Source: Prolixibacteraceae bacterium (GTDB lineage Bacteria > Bacteroidota > Bacteroidia > Bacteroidales > Prolixibacteraceae). From it: a stretch of 37,735 nt of DNA. The notes beneath the pieces were generated by a model. The model was not told where the DNA came from and did no database searches. It saw only the letters and a list, made by a program, of their open reading frames with translations. The translations under genes and the position numbers were made by a program. Positions 1 through 7,950 of the stretch are shown one piece after another (position 1 is the first letter of the stretch; every line of letters starts with the position of its first letter). Location: contig DOAQ01000029.1 in NCBI GenBank assembly GCA_003506435.1, forward strand, positions 1 to 37,735, given 5' to 3'.

Positions 1-375
1 AAAACCTTTCCGAAATATGCCATTGAATAAAAATCCCAGTATAATCAAAATCATCATCCGTTTAAAAGCCTTCAGGATCAAATCTTTTTTTGATACATTC
101 AGGATTAATTTCGATTTCACCGACAGAGGAATTGCTATCCCGGCAATGAACATGAACAGGGGAAATATCAGGTCATAAAAACGAAAACCTTCCCATGTTG
201 CGTGTTCCATTTGATTTGCCAGTGTTTCGAGCCAGCCGGTGCCCGACCATTCGGCAAGAACAGCAATCAGAGAGCCTCCGCCTGTGATCCAGAGCATATC
301 GAAGCCCCGAAGGGCATCCAGTGATAACAATCTGTTTTTTTCGGAAGTTGACGACGCTTTTTTTAGGTACTCCAT
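1..375 (-). CDS. DUF5009/HGSNAT-like membrane acyltransferase, N-terminal part (runs off window)
   Basis: The first 125 codons of an integral membrane protein are visible; the rest lies beyond base 1. Reading from the ATG at 373-375 it begins MEYLKKASSTSEKNRLLSLD and continues ALRGFDMLWITGGGSL, the N-terminal signature of bacterial proteins related to heparan-alpha-glucosaminide N-acetyltransferase (DUF5009 group). A segment close to LIFPLFMFIAGIAIPLSVKS follows, which is the first membrane helices. It is a close paralogue of the complete gene at 6114-7256, in both protein and DNA. Known members of the family are predicted to pass acetyl groups from acetyl-CoA across a membrane to amino sugars; the substrate here is unknown. 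Its position downstream of a heparinase-like lyase fits a role in handling amino-sugar glycans, which is inference. The family is clear; the function is not. Confidence 0.85.
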   Translation of the reverse strand, partial: MEYLKKASSTSEKNRLLSLDALRGFDMLWITGGGSLIAVLAEWSGTGWLETLANQMEHATWEGFRFYDLIFPLFMFIAGIAIPLSVKSKLILNVSKKDLILKAFKRMMILIILGFLFNGIFRKGF

Positions 376-463
376 AAATTCGAGCCTTTAATTGTTATTT
401 ACTTTGTATTTTTTAGCCTTTTCAATGAAATTCTTACCAAATGATGATTTATTTTAAAATCAT

Positions 464-2530
464 TCAATACTGTATTTTTCGATGAAGAATATATTTTTTC
501 CCGGATACTTCGACTTGAATTTCTACCGGGTCTTTTCCGGCGATAAAAGCAGACGGATCAGTCAGCAGGCGGCATTCTGGCGCTATTTTGCCCCGGTATG
601 GAACCAGGACTGATATAAATGTGGTGGGAGCAGCGCCTTCATATACTGCCGTAACGGAGGTCCGTTGTTCGCGTTTGCCATATTCGCTCGCGGTCCATCC
701 TTCTTCCTCATTTAAACTGAAAGGATGTTTCCCTTTGATTTGGATCAGCAGGTTTGCATCTTCAAAACCGGTGGTGATATACTGGGCTTCGTGGTTAATC
801 GTTATAGGTCCCGGCGCTAAAGGAAAATGAAGTTCCAGGTTCCCTTTGGCATCCGTGATTGCCTCGTCAAGAATAACAAAAAAGGGCATTTCGCTGTTTT
901 TTCCTGAAAACCAGATAGTCCGTCGGTGCTGTAATGATTTATAGGATTGGTTTTCGACACAAACAATATCCGCGTTCTCATCGGATTGCCAGAGCAATTG
1001 TCGGCCAATAGTGTCTGTATCTTTGCCATTTAATGTAAGCGTGGAATGTACCCTGGTCTGCCTGTGCCAGTCTCTTGCTTTCTGATCGTGACCATACGTA
1101 TAGAACCCGGAGTCCGGCATAAGCCAGCGCCCATAAGCGTATAGTTCAAAAGTGCCGTTATCGGGCTGATCGTGCCACGGATTAATGGAGGGCGGTGAAC
1201 AATGAAGGGCCATATAAACATGGTCAGGAGTCCATCCGTTACGCATGGCATAGAAACCTGCTCCGGGGAAGGCAATACTGCCGTTTTTTGGCAAGTTTGG
1301 AAGGTCGAGATCGGCCAGAGCATGAAACTTCGAATCGTCAAACCTCCGGCCTGCTTCCTTCAGTATTCCATATAACTGCCATTTTTTTCGATCTTTCGAC
1401 AGATTTTTTTTGCGGGCTGTATCACCAAACATTGGAAAGCCCAGATCGGGAGTGGATATTCCAAAAATATAGTCCGCCATAGCCTTGACTCGACTGACAT
1501 AATAGTCCGGCATTTCACGGCCAAGGTCACGCACGCGGCTGTCGATTTCAAGTGCGTCATTGTACACTGACGAATGATATCCTCCGCACCATTCGCGCTG
1601 TACACCGTCGGTAGTAGTTTGGGCAAGAAGATTTTTACAGGTGATTTCCATACCAATATCAAGCCACCTTTGTGTGTCCCTGAATTCAGGAAAAGTATGT
1701 AGCACATTGAAAAATCCCCGTTGTTCGAAGATCGCCATGTTGTGGATTTTTCCCATGGGCATTTTTTCTGTTTTTGCCTGATGGTCGTAGATGCTGGTTA
1801 ATAAAAGACCTAAAAACCGGGGAGTAAATGATTCTGCATGAACCAACACGCGAAAACTATTACAAAGATTTGTTGCACGTATTCCCGTTTGTATGCTGAG
1901 CCATGGATATCCTTTCCACCATTCATAAACAGGATGAACAACAGTTAAGGTTGTTTCCAGGGGATGCTTTTTAATCCAGTCACTGGTTAATTCTATAAAA
2001 GTCCGCACATAGCGCTCGTCTCCTGTTGCCTGGTATGCGTTAGCCAGATCGGATACCCAGTAAAACCGGTAAACGTTTGCCACCCATTCGACATCTCCGG
2101 CAGGGTCGGCAAACCAGTTCATGTCTGCTCCATAGGCAGCAGCAGGATAGGGCCCCCATTGAAATATATGTTTTTCCAGATTATCGGCTTTTTGGATAAC
2201 TTTAGTCTCACCATCAGTACCTAAATGAGTCAATAATCCGGTTGTTTTTGGATAACGGGTTCGGTAATAGCTCAATAATGCGTTGAGCGCGGTGTCATGC
2301 CCTTTTCGTTCAAGCGCCTTCCGGACATCGGCCAATTCCGGTTTACTCAAATCCAGTACCGAAAATAAAGCAGACGGAGACAAAGACTTCAATTCGGGCA
2401 TGTCGGATAAGGTACTCATTGCGTCTGAATGACCCGGGGAATTCATGGGAATCAGAGATGCCGTACTTGTAGCTAAAGAAATTACGCCAAGTTTCTGCAG
2501 AAATTCTCTGCGATTTTCATTTTTTTTCAC
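464..2530 (-). CDS. Heparinase II/III-like polysaccharide lyase (PL12-like), GTG start
   Basis: Predicted secreted polysaccharide lyase of 688 residues, which would cleave uronic-acid glycans by beta-elimination. The N-terminus has a Tat-like motif (RREFLQKLG, residues 8-16) followed by a hydrophobic stretch. Residues about 60-380 form the alpha-helical toroid typical of heparinase III N-domains, including the segment FADPAGDVEWVANVYRFYW and the AYQATGDERYV motif. From about 420 follows the beta-sandwich heparinase II/III domain, with PWHDQPDNGTFELYAYGRW around 451-469. Candidate catalytic residues are in HN (263-264), GYHSSVY (about 317-323) and WHDQ (452-455). No in-frame ATG exists near the start; the codon is GTG, preceded by AAAAGGA at normal spacing. 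It lies 18 bases behind the serine hydrolase gene and is probably in the same operon. Family assignment is good; the substrate (heparinoid, alginate or other) cannot be read from sequence. Confidence 0.85.
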   Translation of the reverse strand: MKKNENRREFLQKLGVISLATSTASLIPMNSPGHSDAMSTLSDMPELKSLSPSALFSVLDLSKPELADVRKALERKGHDTALNALLSYYRTRYPKTTGLLTHLGTDGETKVIQKADNLEKHIFQWGPYPAAAYGADMNWFADPAGDVEWVANVYRFYWVSDLANAYQATGDERYVRTFIELTSDWIKKHPLETTLTVVHPVYEWWKGYPWLSIQTGIRATNLCNSFRVLVHAESFTPRFLGLLLTSIYDHQAKTEKMPMGKIHNMAIFEQRGFFNVLHTFPEFRDTQRWLDIGMEITCKNLLAQTTTDGVQREWCGGYHSSVYNDALEIDSRVRDLGREMPDYYVSRVKAMADYIFGISTPDLGFPMFGDTARKKNLSKDRKKWQLYGILKEAGRRFDDSKFHALADLDLPNLPKNGSIAFPGAGFYAMRNGWTPDHVYMALHCSPPSINPWHDQPDNGTFELYAYGRWLMPDSGFYTYGHDQKARDWHRQTRVHSTLTLNGKDTDTIGRQLLWQSDENADIVCVENQSYKSLQHRRTIWFSGKNSEMPFFVILDEAITDAKGNLELHFPLAPGPITINHEAQYITTGFEDANLLIQIKGKHPFSLNEEEGWTASEYGKREQRTSVTAVYEGAAPTTFISVLVPYRGKIAPECRLLTDPSAFIAGKDPVEIQVEVSGKKYILHRKIQY

Positions 2531-2548
2531 TTGAATATATCCTTTTAA

Positions 2549-4093
2549 TTAATAACGATTCCTCTTTATTGTCAATTCACTAAAATCAACGTCAAGCAAA
2601 TCTTCCTGTTTAAGGCTAAACCCGGTAATATCCTGTTTGGCATCAAAATTAAATGTCAGAAAGCCGTTGGGAACTCTTGCATCATACCAATCGATAAGAA
2701 AAGTATCATAATGCCAATGTTTGAGTTTTCCGCTGAATAAGGGTGTATGGGAGAAAGAAATTTCCAACTGGTTGTCAGGTAGTTCTTTTATTACTATCCC
2801 GCCATACATATCATCGGTATAGTTTCCTGCATAGCCCTCCATTTTAAGTGAAGGCTGGGTATTCTTTATTCTCAGGGTTTCAAGGTTTATACTATTATTT
2901 TGTTTCTGAACAATTTTATTATCCCTTTCGCTTTTTATTTTTTTGTATATATCATACGATTTGTCATTCAATATCTGTGCAATTATTCCATTTGTAATTA
3001 CGGTTGGCGATTCATACGTATTTACTAATGCAACAACTCCAATGTTCAGATCTTTAACCATTATCAAATGGGCAGTCATACCATCAATTCCTCCACTATG
3101 TTCAATTATTTTATGCCCGTTTTTTGGCGTAAGCCACCAACCTAATCCATAGGATGTAAATTCATTATAACCATGCCTCATTGGGAAATGAATTTGAGGT
3201 TTAAGGATTTCCTCCAACTCATGCTTATCAATTATCGTATCACCATTGAATATTCCATTGTTTAATAACAATCTTATATAATTTGACATATCCTGTACTG
3301 AAGAGTAAATAAATCCTCCGGCAGCCAAATTGTCGCCATTCTCCTGAATTACAGCTATCTTTTGAAAGCTCTCATTCATAATGTGGGGTTGCGCCAAATT
3401 TTTATTTGCTTCCCTGATTTTACAAACTGAAGTGCTGTTTTTCATATTCAGTTTGTCCAGAACTTTTGCCTGAAGGAACTCGTCCCAACTCATGCCGCTA
3501 ACTTCCTTTACAATTTCTCCGGCAACTAAATACATAACGTTTTGATAGGCCGCTCTATCCCTGAATTCAGAAACTGGTTTTAAATACTTAAGCCGTTTGA
3601 TGATCTCTGTTCGTGTTAGATCAGAATGATACCAGAGTGTTCCCCCGCTCACTTTTTTAAGACCACTTCTATGTGTGAGCAAGTCCCTGATTGTAAATGT
3701 TTCTGTGACGTATGGATTATACAGTTCGAAATACGGCAAATAATCTTTGACCCGGTCATCCCAGTGGATTTTCCCTTCGCTGACCAATATCCCTAATGTC
3801 AGAGCTGTAAACGATTTAGAGATGGAGCCAATTCCAAATATTGTATTCTCATTCACCGGCAAATCTTTATGAATTTCTCTTGTTCCATAACCTTTTACAA
3901 AGAGAATAGAATCATTGCGAACTATCCCGATTGCAAGTCCCGGAACCTCAAAATCAATCCTGAATTTTTGAATAAACGAATCGATGGAGTCCAACTGCAA
4001 CTTTTGAGCACTTGAAATTGTGCAGGCAAAAAGGCAACAGAAGATAATCGCTATGATTTTTTTTGGCATTTGTATTATTGTTTTACTAATCAT
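2549..4093 (-). CDS. Class C beta-lactamase-like serine hydrolase with DUF3471-like C-terminus
   Basis: Serine hydrolase of the beta-lactamase/penicillin-binding family, probably a secreted esterase or peptidase and not a resistance enzyme. A hydrophobic N-terminal segment (AIIFCCLFACTISSAQ) looks like a signal peptide. The nucleophile motif SxxK appears as SISK in GIGSISKSFTALTLG, the second motif as YQN, and the third as HSGG in IEHSGGIDG. After about residue 400 a small beta-rich domain beginning PSLKMEGYAGNYTDDMYGG resembles DUF3471, common at the end of such proteins. The frame opens at a GTG nine bases upstream (4102), but I chose the ATG at 4093 because it overlaps the stop of the preceding gene (ATGATTAG), the usual sign of translational coupling. 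Enzymes of this family occur in Bacteroidota glycan loci, possibly as carbohydrate esterases; that role is inference. Confidence 0.85.
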   Translation of the reverse strand: MISKTIIQMPKKIIAIIFCCLFACTISSAQKLQLDSIDSFIQKFRIDFEVPGLAIGIVRNDSILFVKGYGTREIHKDLPVNENTIFGIGSISKSFTALTLGILVSEGKIHWDDRVKDYLPYFELYNPYVTETFTIRDLLTHRSGLKKVSGGTLWYHSDLTRTEIIKRLKYLKPVSEFRDRAAYQNVMYLVAGEIVKEVSGMSWDEFLQAKVLDKLNMKNSTSVCKIREANKNLAQPHIMNESFQKIAVIQENGDNLAAGGFIYSSVQDMSNYIRLLLNNGIFNGDTIIDKHELEEILKPQIHFPMRHGYNEFTSYGLGWWLTPKNGHKIIEHSGGIDGMTAHLIMVKDLNIGVVALVNTYESPTVITNGIIAQILNDKSYDIYKKIKSERDNKIVQKQNNSINLETLRIKNTQPSLKMEGYAGNYTDDMYGGIVIKELPDNQLEISFSHTPLFSGKLKHWHYDTFLIDWYDARVPNGFLTFNFDAKQDITGFSLKQEDLLDVDFSELTIKRNRY

Positions 4094-4772
4094 GAACTTC
4101 ACCTACATTCAGATAATTCTCCCAACCAGAGAATGTCTGACCCGAAGCAACCGCAATAAGGGTTACCTTGGCACGCATCGGAAAGAATTTGGTCGCTTCA
4201 GCTTCTGCACCGGCACATGCATTTTTGTTTTTCCAACCTTGGGCCATAGGAATGCAGGTTCCATTGTTCCAAAGTACCATTCCTATCCGATAAAAATCTT
4301 CTGGCCGGGTAAAATCAACCCTAACATTTTGTCTTTTTTGCCACCATGTAGCTGGAGACCCAATATTTACTTCACAAAAAGAACCTGCACCCCCCGAAAG
4401 GCTTGCCGCTTTAGAAATACATTCAGACCATCCCCCTGCTTTATGTTCGTCCTGCCATATTCCGAATTGGACTGTAAATGCGGAACTTGTGGGTTGTTCC
4501 AATACTTCGAAGCGTAAATAATATGTTCCATTTTCGTAATCATAGGGGGACTTCCAGTCATCAGAAGACATATTACCATAATCTATAACTGATACTGAAG
4601 GGTTGTGCCACCAGTAAAAACTATTGCCACCGTACCATAAAGGAAAGTTCCAGGCCCAATCAATTGTCTTATCAAAAACAATTTTTTCCTGGGCTTTTGT
4701 TCCTTGATTAAATATCAGAAAGATGAACAGGATAAGTAAAGCTGGCTGATGAAAATTTGGAATGTGTTTCAT
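4086..4772 (-). CDS. Secreted protein of unknown family
   Basis: A 228-residue protein I do not recognise. It starts MKHIPNFHQPALLILFIFLI and has a signal peptide ending near GTKAQ (residue 27). The rest is rich in aromatic residues and predicted beta structure (AWNFPLWYGGNSFYWWHNPS; YYLRFEVLEQPTSSAFTVQF), with four cysteines that could form two disulphides. This composition resembles a secreted jelly-roll or carbohydrate-binding fold, but no specific family can be claimed. The open frame extends 15 codons further upstream to 4817, into the end of the FG-GAP gene. The ATG at 4772 is preferred because it starts directly with the signal peptide and sits 10 bases behind that gene. The 3' end overlaps the start of the serine hydrolase by 8 bases, so the genes are co-transcribed. 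Confidence 0.7.
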   Translation of the reverse strand: MKHIPNFHQPALLILFIFLIFNQGTKAQEKIVFDKTIDWAWNFPLWYGGNSFYWWHNPSVSVIDYGNMSSDDWKSPYDYENGTYYLRFEVLEQPTSSAFTVQFGIWQDEHKAGGWSECISKAASLSGGAGSFCEVNIGSPATWWQKRQNVRVDFTRPEDFYRIGMVLWNNGTCIPMAQGWKNKNACAGAEAEATKFFPMRAKVTLIAVASGQTFSGWENYLNVGEVHD

Positions 4773-4782
4773 AAATAGTATG

Positions 4783-6090
4783 TTATTTTTTAAGCTCGTT
4801 TCTCCAGTAATCAGCATGGTGAGCTACTCCGTCAGCGCTCCATACCTTCGAAACGATATCGAGATCGCCGTCGCCGTCCACATCGCCCAACTGGGCATCA
4901 TGCCAGCCGGGATTGTCAACATGGATCACATCTATTTCAAATTCAGGTTCTTTGCCTCCTCTGCTGTACCAAATCACCCCGCGTTCTTTCAGTCCCCGTG
5001 GTTTCATTGCCACTTTACCGCTCTTTTCCATCCAGGTTGCCGGGTCTTCCTGTTCACCGGCGAAAATGTCAAGGTTTCCGTCCTGATCAAAATCGGCTAC
5101 ACCCAATGAATGGAACGATCCCGTGCCCGGAACATCTCCAGCTTTAGTCGGCGGATCAGCAAGCCTGTGCGATTCCCAGTTTGACCCGCGACCTTTATTC
5201 TCTACCCAATAAACATGGGAACCTCCCGTATCACAGTCACTGTAAACAATATCGTTTTGCCCGTCCTGATTGATATCGGCAACCCACGACTTCATTCCTC
5301 TCGGATAGGATGCGTTCAGTACTTCCTGATAAGGCCATTCGTGGCGGTCCCAGTCGCCAACACCGCTTCCCGGATTTGCAAACCAGTAACCGGGAATAAC
5401 TGCATCCGGATCACCATCTCCATCCAGATCGCCAATTCCTCCGGGCGCTATACCGCCATGGTCGTGGTAACCGTAACCAATAATGTTTTCATTCAAATTT
5501 CTATATTTCAAATCTAACGAAACGGCATCGTACCAGGCAAGTTTATTACCGTCGTAAACCACCAGGTCTTTTATCTTGTTCCCGTCCATGTCGGCTATAG
5601 TAATATCGTGTCCTCCGCCCTTGTAATCGTTGCCCTTCCAGGGGGTGTCCGGCTGTTTTTCCAGGGTTCCGGGATTACGGAACCAAACACCTTCAAAAAC
5701 CACGTCCATCCATCCGTCCCTGTCCATATCGATGGACACATTTCCCAGTGTTTTTGCAAGATTTTCAGATCGATCCATAACATGAGGAATCCAGATCGAA
5801 TCATTGATCCTCTCGTACCAATACGCTTGCTGTGTATTGCGCCTTGAAACCGCTGCGTCCAAGTCGCCATCGTGATCAAAGTCACCCAATGCAGGCCCGC
5901 CTGTTCCCCATTCAGAGCCGGGCAATACTTCAGCTATGTAAAAGTGAGTCCATTTCGGTTTTCTGTCTTTTTGGGCATAAGCATACCCCATGGTGGTACC
6001 CACCAAAATTAATATCAGGGATATCTTAAGCCTTGCTTGAAGATTTTTTGCACACTCCGTTTCTGTGTGCCATTTTGTCCTTGTTTTCAT
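4783..6090 (-). CDS. Secreted FG-GAP/VCBS repeat protein
   Basis: A 435-residue exported protein predicted to fold as a beta-propeller. After a basic N-terminus and a hydrophobic stretch (ISLILILVGTTMGYAYAQ) it carries at least seven repeats centred on calcium-binding-like loops: DFDHDGDLDAAV, DMDRDGWMDVVF, DMDGNKIKDLVV, DLDGDGDPDAVI, DINQDGQNDIVY, DFDQDGNLDIFA and DVDGDGDLDIVS. These match the FG-GAP/VCBS pattern DxDxDGxxD. Several repeats are followed by YWYE, VWFRNPG or YWFANPG segments. In Bacteroidota such proteins are cell-surface or secreted and often lie next to glycan enzymes; some may bind or hydrolyse polysaccharide, but no catalytic site is evident. The gene is 23 bases downstream of the acyltransferase and 10 bases upstream of the next gene, consistent with one operon. 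Confidence 0.88.
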   Translation of the reverse strand: MKTRTKWHTETECAKNLQARLKISLILILVGTTMGYAYAQKDRKPKWTHFYIAEVLPGSEWGTGGPALGDFDHDGDLDAAVSRRNTQQAYWYERINDSIWIPHVMDRSENLAKTLGNVSIDMDRDGWMDVVFEGVWFRNPGTLEKQPDTPWKGNDYKGGGHDITIADMDGNKIKDLVVYDGNKLAWYDAVSLDLKYRNLNENIIGYGYHDHGGIAPGGIGDLDGDGDPDAVIPGYWFANPGSGVGDWDRHEWPYQEVLNASYPRGMKSWVADINQDGQNDIVYSDCDTGGSHVYWVENKGRGSNWESHRLADPPTKAGDVPGTGSFHSLGVADFDQDGNLDIFAGEQEDPATWMEKSGKVAMKPRGLKERGVIWYSRGGKEPEFEIDVIHVDNPGWHDAQLGDVDGDGDLDIVSKVWSADGVAHHADYWRNELKK

Positions 6091-6113
6091 CTTTACTTTA
6101 TATGAATTATCGT

Positions 6114-7256
6114 TTAAACTTTAATAAAAATATCCTTCTTATACATGAAATATAGTAACAACCAGACTGCGGCAAGATAACCAAGAGCCAGAATCAGGCT
6201 TCCCCATTCTCCCATCGGGATTGCTATCCAACCAATAAAAGATATAACAATATGTTTTATAGATACAATCTCTTTAAATAGATATATGAAAATTGAGTTA
6301 ACCCCGATCACCCTGAAAAAAAAGGACCATCTCTGGAAACGCCATACATCTATCACTAAATAGAACAGGGCAATCAATAAAAAACTAATTCCTCCGGCAA
6401 GCAAATTATAAGTGGTTGTCCAGCATTTTTTTATGATTGGGTAAAATGGGGAGAGAATAAGAGCAACTAAAATTAACGATACTCCGGTAACAGCAAGTAT
6501 CCCAACTTTACGATACTCCGTATACGAACCCCGTTGAATGATATTTCCTGCAATAGTTCCCATCAGGGTAATGCCTGTCGCTGAAACTATACACAATAAT
6601 GCCAACGGGGCAAAGATCCCGTTTCCCCCTCCAGCATTATTCGCAAGCCTTCCAGGCAATAAAAGCCCGTCAATATACCCATTAATACAACCATGAGGTG
6701 TCAGTATACCAGCCCCAATTCCAGGGACCGGAACAAAAAGCTGCAAAAATGCAACGCCGCCAAGGATACCAACTAACCAGAACAAGATTGTTTTAAACGA
6801 TTTCGAAAATATTACTATTAATAAAGCAAAGAAATAAGCAATTCCGATCTGCCCCAGTACACTGGCATACCGCGCATTTTCAAAACCATCCCGGAATAAA
6901 TCATTGTATAAAAACCCTAACAGAATCAAAATTATCATCCGTTTAAATGCCTTCATAATCAAGTCATTCTTTGATGTATTACCGATTAACTTTGACTTTA
7001 CAGATAAGGGGATCGCAATTCCGGCAATGAACATGAACAAAGGGAATATCAGATCAAAAGAACGAAACCCCTGCCAATCAACATGTTCCATTTGCCCTGC
7101 CAATGCCGCTAACCAGTCGGCACCGGTCAATTCTGCAAGTACAGAAAGCAGTGAACCTCCACCTATGATCCAGAGCATATCGAAACCCCGAAGGGCATCA
7201 AGTGATAATAATCTGTCTTTCCCAAATAGTGATGGTATTTTATTCAAATCTTTCAT
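6114..7256 (-). CDS. DUF5009/HGSNAT-like membrane acyltransferase (complete)
   Basis: A 380-residue integral membrane protein related to heparan-alpha-glucosaminide N-acetyltransferases. The N-terminus has RLLSLDALRGFDMLWIIGGG, followed by about ten predicted membrane helices (for example LILLGFLYNDLF, IAYFFALLIVIF, LALLCIVSATGITLMG, WIAIPMGEWGSLILALGYLA). Conserved family features include the FPLFMFIAGIAIPLS helix and the GVNSIFIYLFKEI segment near the end. The reading frame stays open back to 7454, but those 66 codons run through a 22-bp repeat array and contain no membrane signature. The ATG at 7254-7256, which aligns with the start of the paralogue at 1-375, is therefore taken. Likely role is acetylation or transacetylation of a sugar at the inner membrane, inferred from the family. 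Confidence 0.88.
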   Translation of the reverse strand: MKDLNKIPSLFGKDRLLSLDALRGFDMLWIIGGGSLLSVLAELTGADWLAALAGQMEHVDWQGFRSFDLIFPLFMFIAGIAIPLSVKSKLIGNTSKNDLIMKAFKRMIILILLGFLYNDLFRDGFENARYASVLGQIGIAYFFALLIVIFSKSFKTILFWLVGILGGVAFLQLFVPVPGIGAGILTPHGCINGYIDGLLLPGRLANNAGGGNGIFAPLALLCIVSATGITLMGTIAGNIIQRGSYTEYRKVGILAVTGVSLILVALILSPFYPIIKKCWTTTYNLLAGGISFLLIALFYLVIDVWRFQRWSFFFRVIGVNSIFIYLFKEIVSIKHIVISFIGWIAIPMGEWGSLILALGYLAAVWLLLYFMYKKDIFIKV

Positions 7257-7299
7257 TGGAGTTGTCGTTAAAATCTTTTTCGCCAAGTTTTCCTCAAAA

Positions 7300-7442
7300 C
7301 GGTGATGTTGTTCCCGCGAGACGGTGATGTTGTTTCCACGACTCGGTGATGTTGTCAGAACAACTCGGTGATGTTGTGGCGACAACACGGCGGAGCCACC
7401 ACAACAACACGGTGAAGTGCAACAAAAACACTCCCGGAGCCA
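7300..7442 (-). repeat. 22-bp-period tandem repeat array downstream of the HU-like gene
   Basis: Between the stop of the HU gene and the start of the acyltransferase the 12-base core ACAACATCACCG (minus strand) occurs at 7377-7366, 7355-7344, 7333-7322 and 7311-7300, exactly 22 bases apart each time. A degenerate core (TGCACTTCACCG) sits in phase at 7421-7410, and the octamer TGGCTCCG recurs 44 bases apart (7442-7435 and 7398-7391), so the period continues towards the HU stop. The ten bases between cores vary. In several units they begin with a GTTGT-like segment that can pair with the ACAAC of the next core, giving short hairpins with four-base loops: CGCC, TCTG and, with mismatches, GGAA and GGGA. 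The array degenerates towards both ends, as expected for a tandem array. Confidence 0.85.
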
Positions 7443-7450
7443 AAAAAGAG

Positions 7451-7858
7451 TCACCGGACAGGCGGTTGTGTCAGGCTTTCAACCGGCTTCAACTGCGCCT
7501 TACTGATCGCTTCCGTAAGTTCCCTGCCCGGATTGAACCGGATGTTGATCTTCGTCACGTTGGCGCTTGCCACCTCTTCCTTTGTATCGGAGCCTGTGCC
7601 GCTCAGGGTCAGATGAAATGAACCCCAATCCCCCAGTTGGACCGTACGGCCTTCGAGCAGGTTGCGGATCATTACTTTTTGAAATTGCGCCAGGGCAATT
7701 TCTGCTTCTTTCGGGTTGAGCGTAGTTTCATCTGAAATCTGCTTAGCCACTTCTTTTTCCGGTACCATACCCAGACTTTTCAAAACCGGGTACCATTTTT
7801 TCGGGGCTTCCGGGTTGGCCGGGTTGCCTCGTTCCACTTTGTTATAAAATATTGCCAT
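7451..7858 (-). CDS. HU-family DNA-binding protein (HU-HIG type)
   Basis: A 135-residue histone-like protein of the HU/IHF fold. It starts MAIFYNKVERGNPANPEAPK, the characteristic beginning of the Bacteroidota-specific HU-related group (HU-HIG). The dimer core follows (KKWYPVLKSLGMVPEKEVAK; LNPKEAEIALAQFQKVMIRN) and then the beta-arm region beginning VQLGDWGSFHLTLSGTG, with INIRFNPGREL after it. The short C-terminal tail ends SLTQPPVR and lacks the long glycine-rich or immunoglobulin-like extensions of some relatives. It probably bends or coats DNA. It is unrelated to the glycan genes on both sides, and is separated from the upstream beta-helix gene by 92 bases. Its stop codon lies nine bases from the 22-bp repeat array, suggesting gene and array are one unit; this link is inference. 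Confidence 0.92.
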   Translation of the reverse strand: MAIFYNKVERGNPANPEAPKKWYPVLKSLGMVPEKEVAKQISDETTLNPKEAEIALAQFQKVMIRNLLEGRTVQLGDWGSFHLTLSGTGSDTKEEVASANVTKINIRFNPGRELTEAISKAQLKPVESLTQPPVR

Positions 7859-7950
7859 AATGAAAAAAAATTAAATGAAACAACTATGTGAAAAATTTAG
7901 AAATTCTTTATCCGAGGCTATCCAAAGGTGTAACACACCCTCAAACAGGA

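Noticed and set aside
588..1482. Plus-strand open frames opposite the lyase gene
   Set aside because: They lie inside a well-supported gene, lack family motifs and have unlikely composition; they are shadows.
2549..4093. Antibiotic-resistance beta-lactamase
   Set aside because: The SxxK, YxN and HxG motifs occur in a broad esterase/peptidase family, and the extra C-terminal domain and the glycan context argue against resistance.
7300..7442. CRISPR interpretation of the repeat array
   Set aside because: Cores of 12 bases and spacers of 10 bases are far too short, and no cas gene is in the window.
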